Positions 12,910 to 25,979 are shown, counted from the first letter of the stretch. The stretch is 64,000 bases of DNA from Sitta carolinensis (GCA_032173965.1 CM063294.1:5440452-5504451); one strand, 5' to 3'. Numbers and translations are program-made. The notes: generated by a model from the sequence alone, not told the origin.

Positions 12910-14271
12910 ACTTTATTTTGAAAAGTCCCAAACCAAATGCTTTTATTTACGGCTTGTAGGTCCATAATCAACAAGCAAGCATATAAATTAATATGACACC
13001 ATCTCACAGAGTTTGTCTATGCAAAAAGCCCAGGTATATATTTCAAATTCATACAGCACTTACAGCTCATGCAGATGCATCTGAGTTAGTTATAAATGAG
13101 CTTAGCAAGGGTCATTGCAGGTGCATTGCTACAGAAAACTGGGAACTCTTGCTGCCTGCTTATTTGTATAGGGTTCTGGAAGGCTTTTAAACTCTATGCT
13201 GATGTAAGACACTCAGAGAAGCTTTCTGAGATTTTTCCTTATGCCAATGGCATGTTTTTCATTATTTGAATACTTGGCCAGTTCATAATATCTTGAGAAT
13301 AAATATTCAGATTGTATAGCATTGGCAACAGTGATAAACAGGCACGTCAACTAATTAATGTCACTTTCACTGGTGAGGTAAAGGCAGCTTAATTAGGAAG
13401 CTAATGTACTTCTTCACCTTGAAGATTATGATTCACTTCTAGTATTATCCTCAAATTAAAAGTTCATATAAATTAACATCAGCTCAGCTCTTTCTCGTTG
13501 TACTTCAGATTGTCCTAAAGTGTTCCCTTGGGTCCATTTGTGTGGGAAACCATTGACATTATTCTTATTTTTATTTTGCAATAAACCAGCATGGCTGGAA
13601 ATAGGTTAAAAGAATAAAGAAACCATGATGAAAGTAGGCAACTGAAGATTTCAGGATTGCATTAAGAAATAAAGACCTGATGAGAAAATATTAAGCCGGT
13701 ACTGAAAACACGGAGTGCTATAATAAACATTTATGAACATTTTATGTCTGCCTTCAGCTATGGGCAGCTATTTATAACAGATGTTTACTTGCACGAACAC
13801 ACTTGGAAAGTCTACACTATTTGTAATTTACTAGAAAGTTTTAGCCTATAATTAATTAGGCTATACCCAAGGGCACTTCATAAAGAGAAAAAAAAGCTGA
13901 AAAGACGTCTTATGAGTGTTTCCAGAAGGACTATATACACTACCCTCGATTCCATCTGTATATGTAAAAGTTGAAAAATCTTTAAAACCAGGTTTCATTA
14001 GTCCAGACCTGAGTTCTTCAGGTGCCAAGTTCAAAAGGCTGATTTGCTCACAATGCCAGCAACTAATGCCAGAAAATAGCCACTCCACATACTCAAAAGA
14101 TGCAAAGATTTTGTGTCTGCCTGCTAAAAAAGTTTCCCATATGGGCCACTCACATTATCATTAGAAATGAGTAATCCCTGATAATGGAAAGACCAGAAAT
14201 AGCAGTGGGACTGTGTCAGCAGAAGGTTTATGCTGAAGAACTGTAATCACCAAAAGACTTCATATAGACTA
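12910..14271. other. AT-rich DNA without recognisable gene
   Basis: No repeat array or exon is evident. The interval 13690-13870 is non-repetitive and contains several TAATTA/ATTTAT-type motifs, so it could be regulatory, but there is no direct support. Open frames at 13861-14088 (minus) and 13916-14164 (plus) are opposite-strand shadows of each other. Confidence 0.5.
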
Positions 14272-14648
14272 ATGATAGGCTTTTGAACCCAGACTAACTT
14301 TGTCATAATCAGGGGCTGAAACAGGTTACATTTTACTCAGCATGTAATTATATTTTGTACAAGACAAAACCAAATGAGAAATGAGCCAGTTGTTAACTGT
14401 GTCCTTGTGGGTAGCAGGGAGCACAAACCTCACCCTTCTGTGGCTTGGAAATGCTGCTGCTGACCCTGCTGGGAGCCAGCAGAACTGGACATTTGGGCAC
14501 TGCAGAAATCCAAGGGGCCCTTCCATGGGTTATAAGTCCTGGGACTAAGGTGCAGTGTCACACATCCCACGGAGCTTGAGCACTGCACATTCTAGTGAGG
14601 GGGAGCTGAGGTCCCTGCCCTACAAGGGGGGACTGCCAGCAGGCAGCA
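14272..14648 (+). repeat. Left arm of 377-bp inverted repeat
   Basis: This segment is the reverse complement of 16333-16709. The two align over 377 bases with no gaps and three differences, at 14298 (C versus T), 14310 (C versus T) and 14604 (A versus G), all transitions. Homology stops sharply at both ends: position 14271 does not match its partner, and similarity is lost after 14648. The outer end begins ATGATAGGC and the inner end finishes GGCAGCA. The outer flank carries CTA (14269-14271), and the same CTA follows the right arm. A 66-codon open frame (14326-14526, minus) lies within the arm and has no domain. The arm could be a terminal inverted repeat of a DNA transposon or half of an inverted duplication. 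Confidence 0.95.
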
Positions 14649-16332
14649 CTGTAGGGACACTGCAGTGACTGTGAGGGGTGGCCAAAGCTCATTCTGCTTG
14701 GCAGAACCCCAAACCTGGCACAGGTGCAGTCGGGAGGTACCACAGGCACTGAGGGAGGAGTCACCTCAGCAGTTTGGTGTCATGACTTCTAGCAAGTACA
14801 AGGGCTTGGCACTGAAGAGTAATCTCATTTCAGATGTTTACAGTCAGTGATGGAGCTGCTGTTTGCACTTCCACTCATCAATGAAACGAAATCTTATTTA
14901 TATGATTTAATAATTAGATGCATTTAATTATTAATGTAAATATAATACCAGGAAAATATAAATAATTAATGATATACTTATAAATAATTTCTGATAGTGA
15001 AATAGATTGAGAAAATGATTTGTTCTTAATAGTAGACTTATAAATATTTAAAATCAAGTCTCAACAATGTAGTTTACAGACACTAAGAACCCTAATGCCC
15101 TTAAGCCACTATACAATGTCGGATACAGTTATTATATTTGAAGATAAACTAATGATTTGCTGGACTTAAGCTTTTATTTACTGTCGGGAAGTTTGAAAAT
15201 ATTTTAAATCTGACTTTCCACATTGTTTTATAAATAAGATGTAATTGATTTCTTAGAAAAAACAACTTTCCTTGAATGAGAATATTTGAACAGGCAATGC
15301 TTGAAGCCCTTGAAAGTGATTTTATGTTTGGTAGATGATATGACATGCAACTAAAACCTGAAGCTGGATGTTTATGTTGAGCTAAGCTATGATTAATGTA
15401 ATGTAAATTGGGGGAAAACGTGACTTTTTGGTATATGATAATCCCCAGCCACCTAAGGTAAATGTCACCAGCATAAATTATGACATCCTTGGGACTGCTC
15501 TGATTTACTGGTGATAGAGCCCATCCTGACAGCCACCATCATTTATACCCAGGGCTGCATTTGGCTTTCTGTCTTAATAATGACTGAAGTGGAAGAGGAA
15601 ATCAGAGCCCCTGTAGTGAGGAGCACACAAAGCTGCTGGGGTGGGTTGGATCAGGATCCCACAATGTGTCCAAACCACTACAAAGCAGTTGTGAACCAGA
15701 CCTACTTACAGCCAAAACCAGTTCCTTGCTTTCTGCATCTTTAGGGTTTCATAACAGAAATACTTTATTTTAGAGAAGAAATGTATATTTTATCAGAGAA
15801 AAAAATCCCTTCAAATGAATTTTTCAACAATCTTTTTATTGTAACTCCTGGACTTGGCAGGTTACTCAGAAACACTATAGGAGACTAATATTTTCTGTTC
15901 AATTCTGAACCCTTTCACTAATTTTTTTAAAAATATAATACAGTTAGAATTCTATAAAATTCTATACTCTTTCTATTGGTTGAATTTCTTTTGTTTCTAT
16001 AAGTCACTTCCATGATAAAAGAGTTCTTTTTAAGATTACTGGGTGAAGAACAAAATATCACACTGATTACTTTGCATTATTGATGATCGTGAAAAACTCA
16101 ATCATCATGTTGGTTTAATTGTTCAATCATAAAAATATTTTTATTATAATTCCCTTAATTATACCTATCTTGATGGTGCCTGGCAGAACCTTCACCCTAA
16201 GGAAATTTCCTGAGAATCCAGTTGTGTCCACTGATGCAAGAGTCAAACCCATTGCAGGCTATTGCCACATGTACCCAGTTGTTCAAAGAGATTTGAGTCT
16301 GCATGGTTCACAAAGACAGAAGGGATCCAAAC
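14649..16332. other. 1,684-bp spacer of the inverted repeat
   Basis: The spacer begins GC-rich (14649-14780), becomes very AT-rich (14880-15060, with many TAATTA/ATTAAT motifs) and stays AT-rich to the right arm. I find no transposase, reverse transcriptase or other recognisable protein. The longest frame is 77 codons at 15511-15744 (plus) and it has no visible domain. If the arms are transposon ends, the element is non-autonomous or its coding region has decayed. The spacer is not itself palindromic. Confidence 0.7.
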
Positions 16333-16709
16333 TGCTGCCTGCTGGCAGTCCCCCCTTGTAGGGCAGGGACCTCAGCCCCCCCTCACTAGAATGTGCAGTG
16401 CTCAAGCTCCGTGGGATGTGTGACACTGCACCTTAGTCCCAGGACTTATAACCCATGGAAGGGCCCCTTGGATTTCTGCAGTGCCCAAATGTCCAGTTCT
16501 GCTGGCTCCCAGCAGGGTCAGCAGCAGCATTTCCAAGCCACAGAAGGGTGAGGTTTGTGCTCCCTGCTACCCACAAGGACACAGTTAACAACTGGCTCAT
16601 TTCTCATTTGGTTTTGTCTTGTACAAAATATAATTACATGCTGAGTAAAATGTAACCTGTTTCAGCCCCTAATTATGACAAAATTAGTCTGGGTTCAAAA
16701 GCCTATCAT
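16333..16709 (-). repeat. Right arm of 377-bp inverted repeat
   Basis: Reverse-complement partner of 14272-14648, 374/377 identical and ungapped. Its inner end starts TGCTGCC and its outer end finishes GCCTATCAT, directly followed by CTA (16710-16712), the same three bases that precede the left arm. It carries the same 66-codon frame on the plus strand (16455-16655), which is a consequence of the duplication and not a sign of coding function. Near identity means either recent origin or homogenisation by gene conversion between the arms. Confidence 0.95.
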
Positions 16710-17015
16710 CTAAATGGCAGTGTTTTCTATTTACTGAGGCATTATTTTGTGCTGGCTGCTGGCAGTGGGGAGAGCACTGCCATTGCACCACTTTGGGGGC
16801 TGCGTGTCACATCAGTGTCAACACATGTACCCCTTGGGAGACCCTGTAAAGACCTTGGGTGATCTTCTATTTAGTTCTTAGCAGAAAACCCAAGAAGCTA
16901 TGGGATGACAGCAAGTTATTTTGAATTGCATTCATCCAAGTGCATTTAAAACAGAAAATAGCTTCGTAATTTCTTTTTAGGCTCTGAAGTGTGAATGGTA
17001 GGATACCACGGGGTA
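16710..17015. other. Non-coding DNA outside the inverted repeat
   Basis: A short GC-richer patch (16740-16850) is followed by AT-rich sequence. It shows no similarity to the left outer flank and no gene is seen. Confidence 0.55.
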
Positions 17016-17102
17016 GTTTGGTTTTTTTGTTTGTTTGTTTGTTTGGTTGGTTGGTTGGTTTTGTCTGGTTTGGTTTGGTTGGGTTTTTGGGGTTTTTTTG
17101 GG
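17016..17102. repeat. T/G-rich simple repeat, (TTTG)n/(TTGG)n
   Basis: Runs of TTTG, TTGG and T7 blocks form an 87-base strand composed almost only of T and G. The opposite strand is correspondingly A/C-rich. It belongs to a class of A/C-type tracts scattered through the window. Confidence 0.9.
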
Positions 17103-20100
17103 TAGAATATATTAAAGAACACCTTTGACAGAGTTTTCAATAGCTAGATTCCTGTATTCAAGACAGCTGCCCCGAGAAGATGCATTAATGCCATAGCATC
17201 TTCAAGCAGCATCACAGAACAGCCCACCTATAACAGTTGTGCCTCACCTGCTCTCTGTGCAATAAAATAAAACATTTCCTGTTTGGCTGTTTGGGCCTCC
17301 CTTACTGGTCACAGTGGGCAGATGAGGACAAGCATTTATATAAAATATTAAGTTCATTATACTTAGGGATTTTAAATGCACTTGATTTATCCAGAAATAC
17401 ATGTACAGTATTTTGGCACACTATTTACTCAGAACATTATAATAATTTAAGATCATTTGGCAAGTGCTTATTGAGGAACTTTTTTCTTTATGAAATGTAA
17501 CAACTCTTCCAAAGCTCTCAGAGTCTTCTTTTCCTCATTCTTTTCACTCCTTTAATTGTTTTTTCCTGTCCTTAGTCAGTGACCTTGTACAAATACAAAC
17601 TTCACTGAAGCCAGTTTAAGCTATGGGGATAACACAAGTATTATGAACCAAAAATTCAGTGAAGTACTATCAATATATAGAAGCATATAGCAAAGCAAAG
17701 AGGATTGAAAGAAAAAGTGTTCCAGTTTTCCCTGTCCCTGAAAACACACCTTAATCTGTTCCAATGTACACATAGAAAAGTCTTTATTAATTTCTCATCT
17801 TTTTCTCCCTTCTTTACCATTTTCAATTCCACTTTGCTCTTAAGCAGTAGGACATTCAGAAATGTGCCTTACAGCTGCTCTCTTTTCCTTAAATAAGAGA
17901 AATGGTTTCTCTGTTGTTTAGTGGCTGCACTGTCTGAGCTACCATGGTGCCCGTGGAAGCACTTTATAACAAATAGGTCCTTTTTTTCAGAAGCACAGTA
18001 GAAACACTTGGTTTTGTTTCTATTTCCTTGGAAAGCCCATCTCCTTTGCTGAGTGTCACCATCTATTGGTTTCCATCATCCCAGATCTTTCACCTGTCCT
18101 ACCTTGACTCCCCTTCCACCTTCTTAGTTCATGAACTCTGTCAAAGATTTGAGGAGAACATTTACAAACCATGCTGGATAAATACAGAGGTAAACAGATT
18201 TTTTGCTTTGAGAAACACACAAATCCCTAGATATTTCAATGCCAGGAAAGTGAACACTTCAGGATATACCCAGAAAACTTGAACAGCAGTGTTAGATAAT
18301 AAAATCCCAGGTGTGGCAGTTACTATTATTTAACCCTTACCAAAATGAATCTTTCTCTCCATTGTATGAGCACTGCCCAGGTAATAAATTCTTCGAAAAT
18401 CTCTTTGGGGAAGAGAATACATCTAGCAACAGCCAGGAACCAGGCTGTCTTAAACACAAATTCCATTGAATTTGAACACCCAGGTACAGAAAACCAGCTG
18501 CCTTTAATTTCAAACTAGACCTTTATAGTCATTAATGCAGCTGCATAGCATAATGGTGTGAAGAGAAAAAACACAGTCTGGTTGTCTAATTCTGACTCAA
18601 GAGTGTCAGTACTCTGGGTCCACTCCACTCTATGATACATAAGTCTTAACACCAGTCCTAACACCAGTCCATAGCCTGACATGTTCCAAATTTGATGTCA
18701 GCTCTTATTTCACAGCAGAAATTTCCATGTAACCTGGAATGTAGTTTAAATCAATACATTTGCTGCAAACAAGGTTCCACATTTGCTTTGCAGATTTTTT
18801 TTTTCTGTGCCCTCAGAAAAGTGTTGAGCTAAGCGAGAGAAAAATGCCATTATGCCACAGTATGTGTGTTTAAAATGTTGGTATTCTAGCAGCAACATGT
18901 GGATGTAACTAGGAAAATTCTCCCAGGTAAATAAAATAACTGAAAAATGTCAAAACCTCCTTAGGAATGCTCTTTATGACTTTAGTAAAAGTATCTGGCC
19001 ATGTATCATTTTGTTTGTGTATAATAGCATCCCATAAAGCCTAAAACAAGAATATGAACTCTTGAATCTTGGAAATTTCTGTCTAGTTTTCAAGTATCCA
19101 GTGATTCCTTATGTAATCTGAGACACAATTTACAGCTGAGATTTGACCTCTGCCGATTGATCCCCTTTCCAGCTGCACCTTCTGTAGGTTAGGAATTTTA
19201 TTGATAACATTCTCCCTCATACTCATTGATATCTTCAGGGCATAATTGTATTTTGTGAGGTTTTGAAATTCTTTAAAGCTGTAGGAGCTATACAGGAAGC
19301 TTTTGTAAGCTCCAATTACATTGGAGCCACACTGAATAAACAGTTACTTCAGATTAATTTTACCAACTGCTGATCCACTCCAATTGCTGTATTTTAAGAG
19401 GCCCAAACACTGTTCAGAGGGATGCTTTGAAAAAAAAAATAAAATTCTTCTGCTGGTGAAATTATGTAAAAATAAAAAGCTTTGAAGTTAAAAGTTGTTT
19501 AATAAATATATTCCATGCTGTGTGTGCTTCTTTTACGTAAGTACTGAAGAATGTATTTTAGAAAAGTCTTCTAATTGCTGGGGAAAACCACCAAAACTAT
19601 TTTGTTAGCATTAAGGCAAACAGCGTGAGCAATATGATTCTCTTTACTAACTTTGTCTTGATTTTCACTCATTCTGATATGGGAGTAATTACTTTCTTCT
19701 CTTACTTCCCCAGCAAAAAGGAGCTATTTTGTAGGCATAGCTTAGCATTTGGGTTTAGGAGGTGAGGGCATCACAAAACTGGCATTTTGTATTAGCTACC
19801 CCTTGTTCCTCTGGTAGTCACAACCAGTCCTTTGAGTTAAATATTGATCTGGATCTGCAAGGACAACTCAAAGCAATAGGGTCAAAGGATGTAGTTCTGA
19901 CATTGCCAAACCATGCAAAAGATTTATGTTTCTTTGGACCTTCAGATCCAACTGGTGCCATTGTAATATTTGAAATGAAGCACAATTTCTGACATCTGCC
20001 AAGCTGTACTTTTGCAAGGCTGCTGGTCAGTGCTGGCCAAAGGCCACAGCACAAAGGCCACTGGCTAAGCAAGAGCTGGAAACCTTAACTTCCACTTATT

Positions 20101-21161
20101 CAAAGAATAAGAATTAGAAAATTAGAATTAGAATTAGAAAAAACTATTAAAATATATCTATGATTAAAAATGTGAGAAGGAATCTGTTTATATAAAACAA
20201 CTAGTTAGGCAGAAGAGCATGTGAGCATAAATTAACACAAGACAAAATGCTTTGTGAAACATGTGCAGTTAATAAGGGGCCTTCAATATACTAAGTGTAT
20301 ATTTTCAGTGTTGTCTACAGTTCTTTGAGTTGGAAATCTATGAATCTCACTTGATTTTCTCCTCTCAGTTTCTAGCTGTAAAATGCAGAAGGAGACAGAA
20401 AGTTTAAATGCAGAACACTAAAGCCATGGATCACGTGATTGTTAAAATAGAGTGTGCTCCTATTTTGGGAACTTAGGAATACAACTGTGACAAGGTGTTT
20501 GACTATTAAAAATCAGATGCCTACTGAAAACTGTAATGTTAAAATTAATATTTTTATATATTAATGAATTTTAATATAGATCTGCCTAAATGTAATTTTT
20601 AAAAAGTCATACTTTTAAAGAGAGAGTTTGTAGATGGCATAGATGGAATGGAAGATGCTTCTTTTCTTGACTCACACTTCAGTCAGTAATGACACCGAAT
20701 GGGAGTCTTCTACAGGTTTTAAAAAATGCTTAAAGCTCACCCATAAATATTTGCTTGCAGGAACTACACATTAACTAATTTGCTGGAGTAGATATTTAGT
20801 TTTAATTCTGGTGAAATTGCAGCACAGTTGAAAATGCTATTTAGCTCCCGAAGGTGTGAATTTTGATTACATAGTATGGTTCCTTAGAAGCTTGTTTTGC
20901 ACTACATGCTGAAGACAAATACTTTTTAATTCAAAAGTACATTTAAAATAGTTTATTGTTCAGTGTATAAAGGGAATGAAGAGTAGCACACATCAGTTTT
21001 AGAATGACATAAATGTCATTATGACCTTCATGGATTTTCATATAGTCTAAGTAATCCCTATAAACCAAACTGATTCAAATGCACATCTTCAATCATTTCA
21101 CTGCTGTTTTGCCTTCTGCTGCAGTTTTATAAAACTCTTTCTAATACATCTGTTATAAAAG
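17103..21161. other. AT-rich DNA without recognisable gene
   Basis: This is single-copy-looking sequence. It contains a tandem duplication of CTAACACCAGTC near 18646-18670 and a short array of TTAGAA-type units at 20108-20141. Open frames (for example 19762-19992 plus and 19818-20072 minus, which overlap on opposite strands) have no domain. Nothing else can be supported. Confidence 0.55.
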
Positions 21162-21180
21162 AAAAAAAAAAAAAAAAAAA
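21162..21180. repeat. A19 homopolymer run
   Basis: Nineteen consecutive A followed by an A/C-rich stretch to about 21230. It is a simple repeat. I see no processed pseudogene upstream that would make it a poly(A) tail. Confidence 0.9.
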
Positions 21181-21354
21181 CCACCTCAAAACACACAAAA
21201 CAAATCAACAAATCACCCTAAAAAAAAAATCAGTTGATGCTGTTAAATCTGTAAAGCTAAAAATCAGAGAACTTGTCAAGGAGACCTGCTCAGATACTGA
21301 CAGGCAGCAGTATCCCAGGCTTCTGTTGTTTTAATTATGTTGTATCCTTTCTTT

Positions 21355-21560
21355 TTGTACTGCTTTAGTTAAGGTTGTGTCAGCATCTCTGTTATAAATC
21401 CCTGCTCCGTGGGGCTTTATAACTCATTGTTAAAAATTCCCCGAAGGCTGCATCTTGGCATGCAAGATTTCATCCGACAAGTGGAAATTTATCTCTCGAT
21501 GTATAAATAGGGGTTTGGAGATATGGAGACTTTTCCTATAAGGGTTAAATCACGCCATTT
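21355..21560. promoter_or_regulatory. Candidate conserved regulatory element with TATA/MEF2-like site
   Basis: This is a compact, non-repetitive segment with scattered CpG pairs in AT-rich surroundings. It contains GTATAAATAG at 21501-21510, a perfect TATA-box core (TATAAATA) that also matches nine of ten positions of the MEF2 consensus. Nearby are TTTATAAC (21417-21424) and CCTATAAGGG (21535-21544), a near-miss of an SRF-type CArG box. The clustering suggests a regulatory element. Single motif matches in AT-rich DNA are common by chance, and no transcript is evident downstream. Confidence 0.25.
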
Positions 21561-24500
21561 CAAAGAGCATAGGAAGACAAGACAAGCTTTGTAATTTCAT
21601 ATATTTTTCTCTTTTATGAACAGAAAGCCAAAATAGCTTCCTCTTAATTAAACTTCTGCATCTGTCAATTCTTTTATTTTTTGAAGAAAAATATAGAAGT
21701 AAATAAACAGGTAAGTTGACTCATAATGCAATTTTCTACACACATGGTCTGTGTTTTGCTATGAAAATGTCAAACATATGTTCTATCTATATACAGTGCA
21801 CCCTGTTAATAAAAAGAAGTTTTGATCAAATTTATAGTGCCAAATTTTGGAGCTTGGAGAAGCTATGTGCCAGATGAAAATTAGGATTTTCAAAGTCTTA
21901 AGAATGTGCACAATACTAAGCATAAGATGAAAAATGAGGAGGAGAGATTTCCAGCTCATCTGATTCAAAGCAATGGTTAAAAAAAAAAAGGATGAAAATA
22001 CCACTTATAGTAGCTTTAGTCTGAGCAACAATATAGCAGGAGGTACAGAGGGCCTGGATTCTGCAGGTATTGTCAATCACAATCTCTGGAATGTGCTTAT
22101 GGAGCTGATTGTGCATTGCAGACCCTTCCACCAAGTGTTTTCAGCTACAGATACTTCCTAGTCTAAAAATTAAATCAGAAAAATTATTTACAAAATAACC
22201 AGAATTCATTCATCTGGGTGCTGCAAGCCCAATCTTACACTGCAGTTTAGACCTGCAAATGAATGTTACAAAATATACTGGTAACACACAAGCATACAGT
22301 AATATAATATTTAATGAATATTTACAGCTCAAATTAAATTTAAATTGGCAGTCAAAATATGCTTTATTATTTGTGAAAGCTATCATCATTTTCTCAGTTT
22401 ATGAGCAGGCACATAAAGCCTTATTCTTATATAAGGAAGGAAAGTTCATAAAACTTCATAGACAACCTTTCTTTTGCATCATGATGTATAAATCTAGAAT
22501 TTTAATATTTTAAAAATGAAATGTACATTGTTTTTGTAACAAAATGGAGCTATTGGAAAAGAGATGAGACTTTCACCCTCATGTGGGACAAAACACTGCA
22601 GAGAGAGCTCAGGAATCCTTTCACCACCCTCTCCTCTGTATAGGTTATACCCTGTCGATAAAATGTTTGCTCCCATACTTAAAAATGCCAAAAAAGCTGA
22701 TGTAAAAATATGATTTTAAAAAGGCATATCTGTTTGATTAGAGTAAGAGCTGGCAAGCTTGCTTTTTTGTTCTTTTAAGTGATTCAGTTTGATCTAAATT
22801 AGTTTCAAAGCTCTACTCAGTAGTAATACTCAGCCTCCATGTTCAGCACTCTACGTACAGACTAAGGAAGGATTAAAATGAAAGCTCTGCTCTCCTATTC
22901 ACAGCTCATGTTCTCCAGCTGTTCCCTGACTCCATTTTACTGCTCATGTCACAGGTTTACTGTGAGCTGTGCAAAATCCACCTTTGCAATTAACAACACA
23001 GCGACAACAGTGCCAACAGAGTGACCGTCTTTGTGTCCTTAAGTCAGGAAAGAACTAGTACGAAATATTATTTTATAAGGGGAAAAAACTAATTAAAAGA
23101 AAAAGCTAATGATAAGAATTATAATTACTATTCACTACAGATGCAATTATAAGGAGATAACTTCCAATTACAGCAGCAGTGGTGAAGTAGAAGAATAATG
23201 ACAATTAGTTCTTCTCTTTGCTGCCTGAAGACTGTTATTATTTAATATCCTGTGGGGCAAGACAGCATGGGTAGCCATGAAATCTGAAACAAGTATGAAG
23301 AAGGACAAATACATTAATTTCCTAGGAGTTTGAGAGATTATGTTTTTTTCCTGGTGGCTGGCTGTCAATCAGCCAGCATCACTCCAAGTAATATTTGAAA
23401 CTTGCTTCCCCATTACACCTTGCAAACTCTTGTTTCATTTGCTATTGACCTTATCTACCTCTTAATGTATAATGCACAAAACTCTCTACCACTTGCCTTG
23501 TTTGTTTACACAGCTTCTAATATATGAAAGCCAGCCTGAATCTGCAACAAAGGCAAGGAAAAAGAATGTCATCTTCAACAGGGAAATAAGGAGGTACAAT
23601 GCTTCTGTTGTGCAGAAACTCACGAGGACCTTCTGTAGCTTCCAAAATAGAAAGGAAGATAAGCATGCTATTGTTAGAGGTAACCAAGGGTATTTTGGCA
23701 TTAGGTAAAAATTTTGTAAGAGTAATATATTCCTAGGGAAGATATCACATACAGACTGCAAATTTTGACAAATGCTAAATTTACACTTTAAATGTCAACT
23801 TTTGAGTGGCATATTCCAGACAACATCCAGCCTTTGGGGATCAATGAAATGGCCAAGCAGTAGACAGCTCTCTTTCCTGAGCTACACGATGTACAGCAGA
23901 GATGCTATGTGTAGATGGGGAACACTGAATTTTTAGCACATTTCAGTATCCCCAGTTGTGGTGAATAGCAGCCCTGTTCTGGAAATGGAAGCCACCATCT
24001 TTCCCTGGAGGATGTACATGCCTACCTCCTCGTGCGTATGGCAGGGTGGGTGACAGATGGTGGGCTCGGGAGGATTACAGCTCCCTTAGAACAAAACCAG
24101 ATTGGGCGTGGACAGAACTGACTGAAATGTTTTAGTGCCATCTGCCAATGGAGAGGAGAAGCTGACTGGTCTACCTCTGCCAGCCTTTTGCAGTTCTCCC
24201 ACTGTCCCTCTCCCACCTGCAGAGACGCTGAGCCTCTCCCTGCTGTCCCTCTGCCACTCTGCACGAGCACAGCTCTCCTGCCATCACCCCGTGGCGTGCA
24301 ATCCCAATCCTGCAGCTGGAGGCTACTGGTCAGCATTGATGATTTCAGAATACATCCTTCAACTTTTCCTTGCCCATACCTTCCTGCACATGTGAAATAT
24401 GAGTGGGGTTTTACAGGGCTGACAGTGAATATGGGCTCAGGACAGAGCACGGGAGCTGCTACACAGACACACTGCACTGCTAAACAGTGAGATAACAATC

Positions 24501-25979
24501 TCACAAAGGGACATCTAGGAGCAGTCAGGGTCCCTGGCTATATCACTACAATCTATGTCACTGGTTGCTTTTGCTATCTGAATGTGTATTGCAAGAATAT
24601 GAGGAGAAGAGTTACATTTTTATGTAAAAAAACCAACAAAACAATAAAGAATTTGGGTATTTCTGAGTAGGAAAAAGAGCCATGTAAATACACATAAGGA
24701 TGTGGTGAATTTGCAGAGAAATTTGAGTGCTTTAAATATGTGTGCCTCCGTAAATGTAACTATTCATGTGAATAAAAGAAACTGGTAAAGAAGACCTCAG
24801 GATGTACTTAGATTTTGGATTTTTCACAGCACTCTGCCATTGTCTGCCTGTTAAAGTTGTGCATGTCACACATGATTCCATCTACATGTTCAGGACCATA
24901 TATACTAAGCTGGTAAAGGAAAAGGGTGGTCACCCTGGGCCCACAGGCAGGATATGGGCAGAAGGAATAGGAGACTCCAACACAGGTCTGCAATGCACAG
25001 GAAGAATCACCTGAATTGCTATATTTATTCTGTGGAAAAGTCTGATGATACTACTATGGATTTTTTTAGCACAATGCACACAATCGGTAGATGATAAACA
25101 AAATTACTGTTCCATTGCCTTCCTGTGACCATGGTCTAAATCAGTGTGAATGAATATTCCACCTTGCTGAAGCTCTTAAATACCTGCTGCCATGCACTGG
25201 GGATGGCATGGATCATTCTCCTTTGAACTGGAATGTCACCAGTTCACCCAGCAGAGCACTGTGGCTCTGCACTAATCCCAGCACAGCATCATTCTAACAC
25301 AAGTAGGCAATAAATTAAATGAACTGCATTATGTACATACAACATCTGTGCCTGCCTAGACATGACTTTACCTGATTGAAAGTGAGCTCTGGGATCAAAT
25401 TCCACAAATGGCTGAATCTTTACATCTCACCATGTGTTAAGTGTATCCAGATGGCAGGTGATACACTACTATTAACAATCTACTTTCCCTTCCCTGAAGT
25501 GTCTTTTAGTACATTGCTGATGTTATTGTAAAGAGAGAGGTGATTGAATATGCAAAATATTTTTAAATAATCCTTGTGAGAAAAATGGAATGCATTCATG
25601 TGCTTTAAATAGATACATACACACATGGTGTATTTTGCAATGCTAACATAGTTATTGTCCATTTACAGAGAGAAAAAGTCAGAGATAAACAGAGTTGTAA
25701 TAGGAGCATAGTGATTTGAGTGCTTTGTGTTGGCACTTACACTTACTCAAAGCCATTCTTTTACCAGCCTGCTGAAACAGAACCCAGAATTTTCAGCCAG
25801 GTTTTGAGATGCTGTCCTCAGAAAAGTGCTGCACATTTGAAATGATTTGTCACAAAACTCAAAGTTTGGGCATTCTTCAGCATAGATGTCATTTCAGTGT
25901 AAAGGCAAGTAACAATTATTGCCCCCACTGCAATTCTACTGGGTAGCTCAGGAACCACAGGTCAGTTATTAAGGACCCT
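21561..25979. other. AT-rich DNA with one GC-richer block
   Basis: Mostly AT-rich and single-copy-looking. A GC-richer block at 24030-24490 yields overlapping open frames of 86-160 codons on both strands, including 24022-24504 (minus). None has a domain or a better case than its antisense shadow. No array or CR1 tail is visible. Confidence 0.5.

Noticed and set aside
14326..16655. Identical 66-codon frames at 14326-14526 (minus) and 16455-16655 (plus) as a duplicated gene
   Set aside because: Identity follows from the inverted repeat itself. The peptide has no recognisable domain, and three base differences are too few to test coding constraint.
14272..16709. A provirus with two LTRs
   Set aside because: LTRs of one provirus lie in the same orientation. 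These arms are inverted, do not have paired TG...CA ends, and the spacer has no gag, pol or env similarity.
24022..24504. 160-codon minus-strand frame in a GC-richer block
   Set aside because: Two plus-strand frames overlap it and composition explains the openness. There is no domain and no splice evidence.
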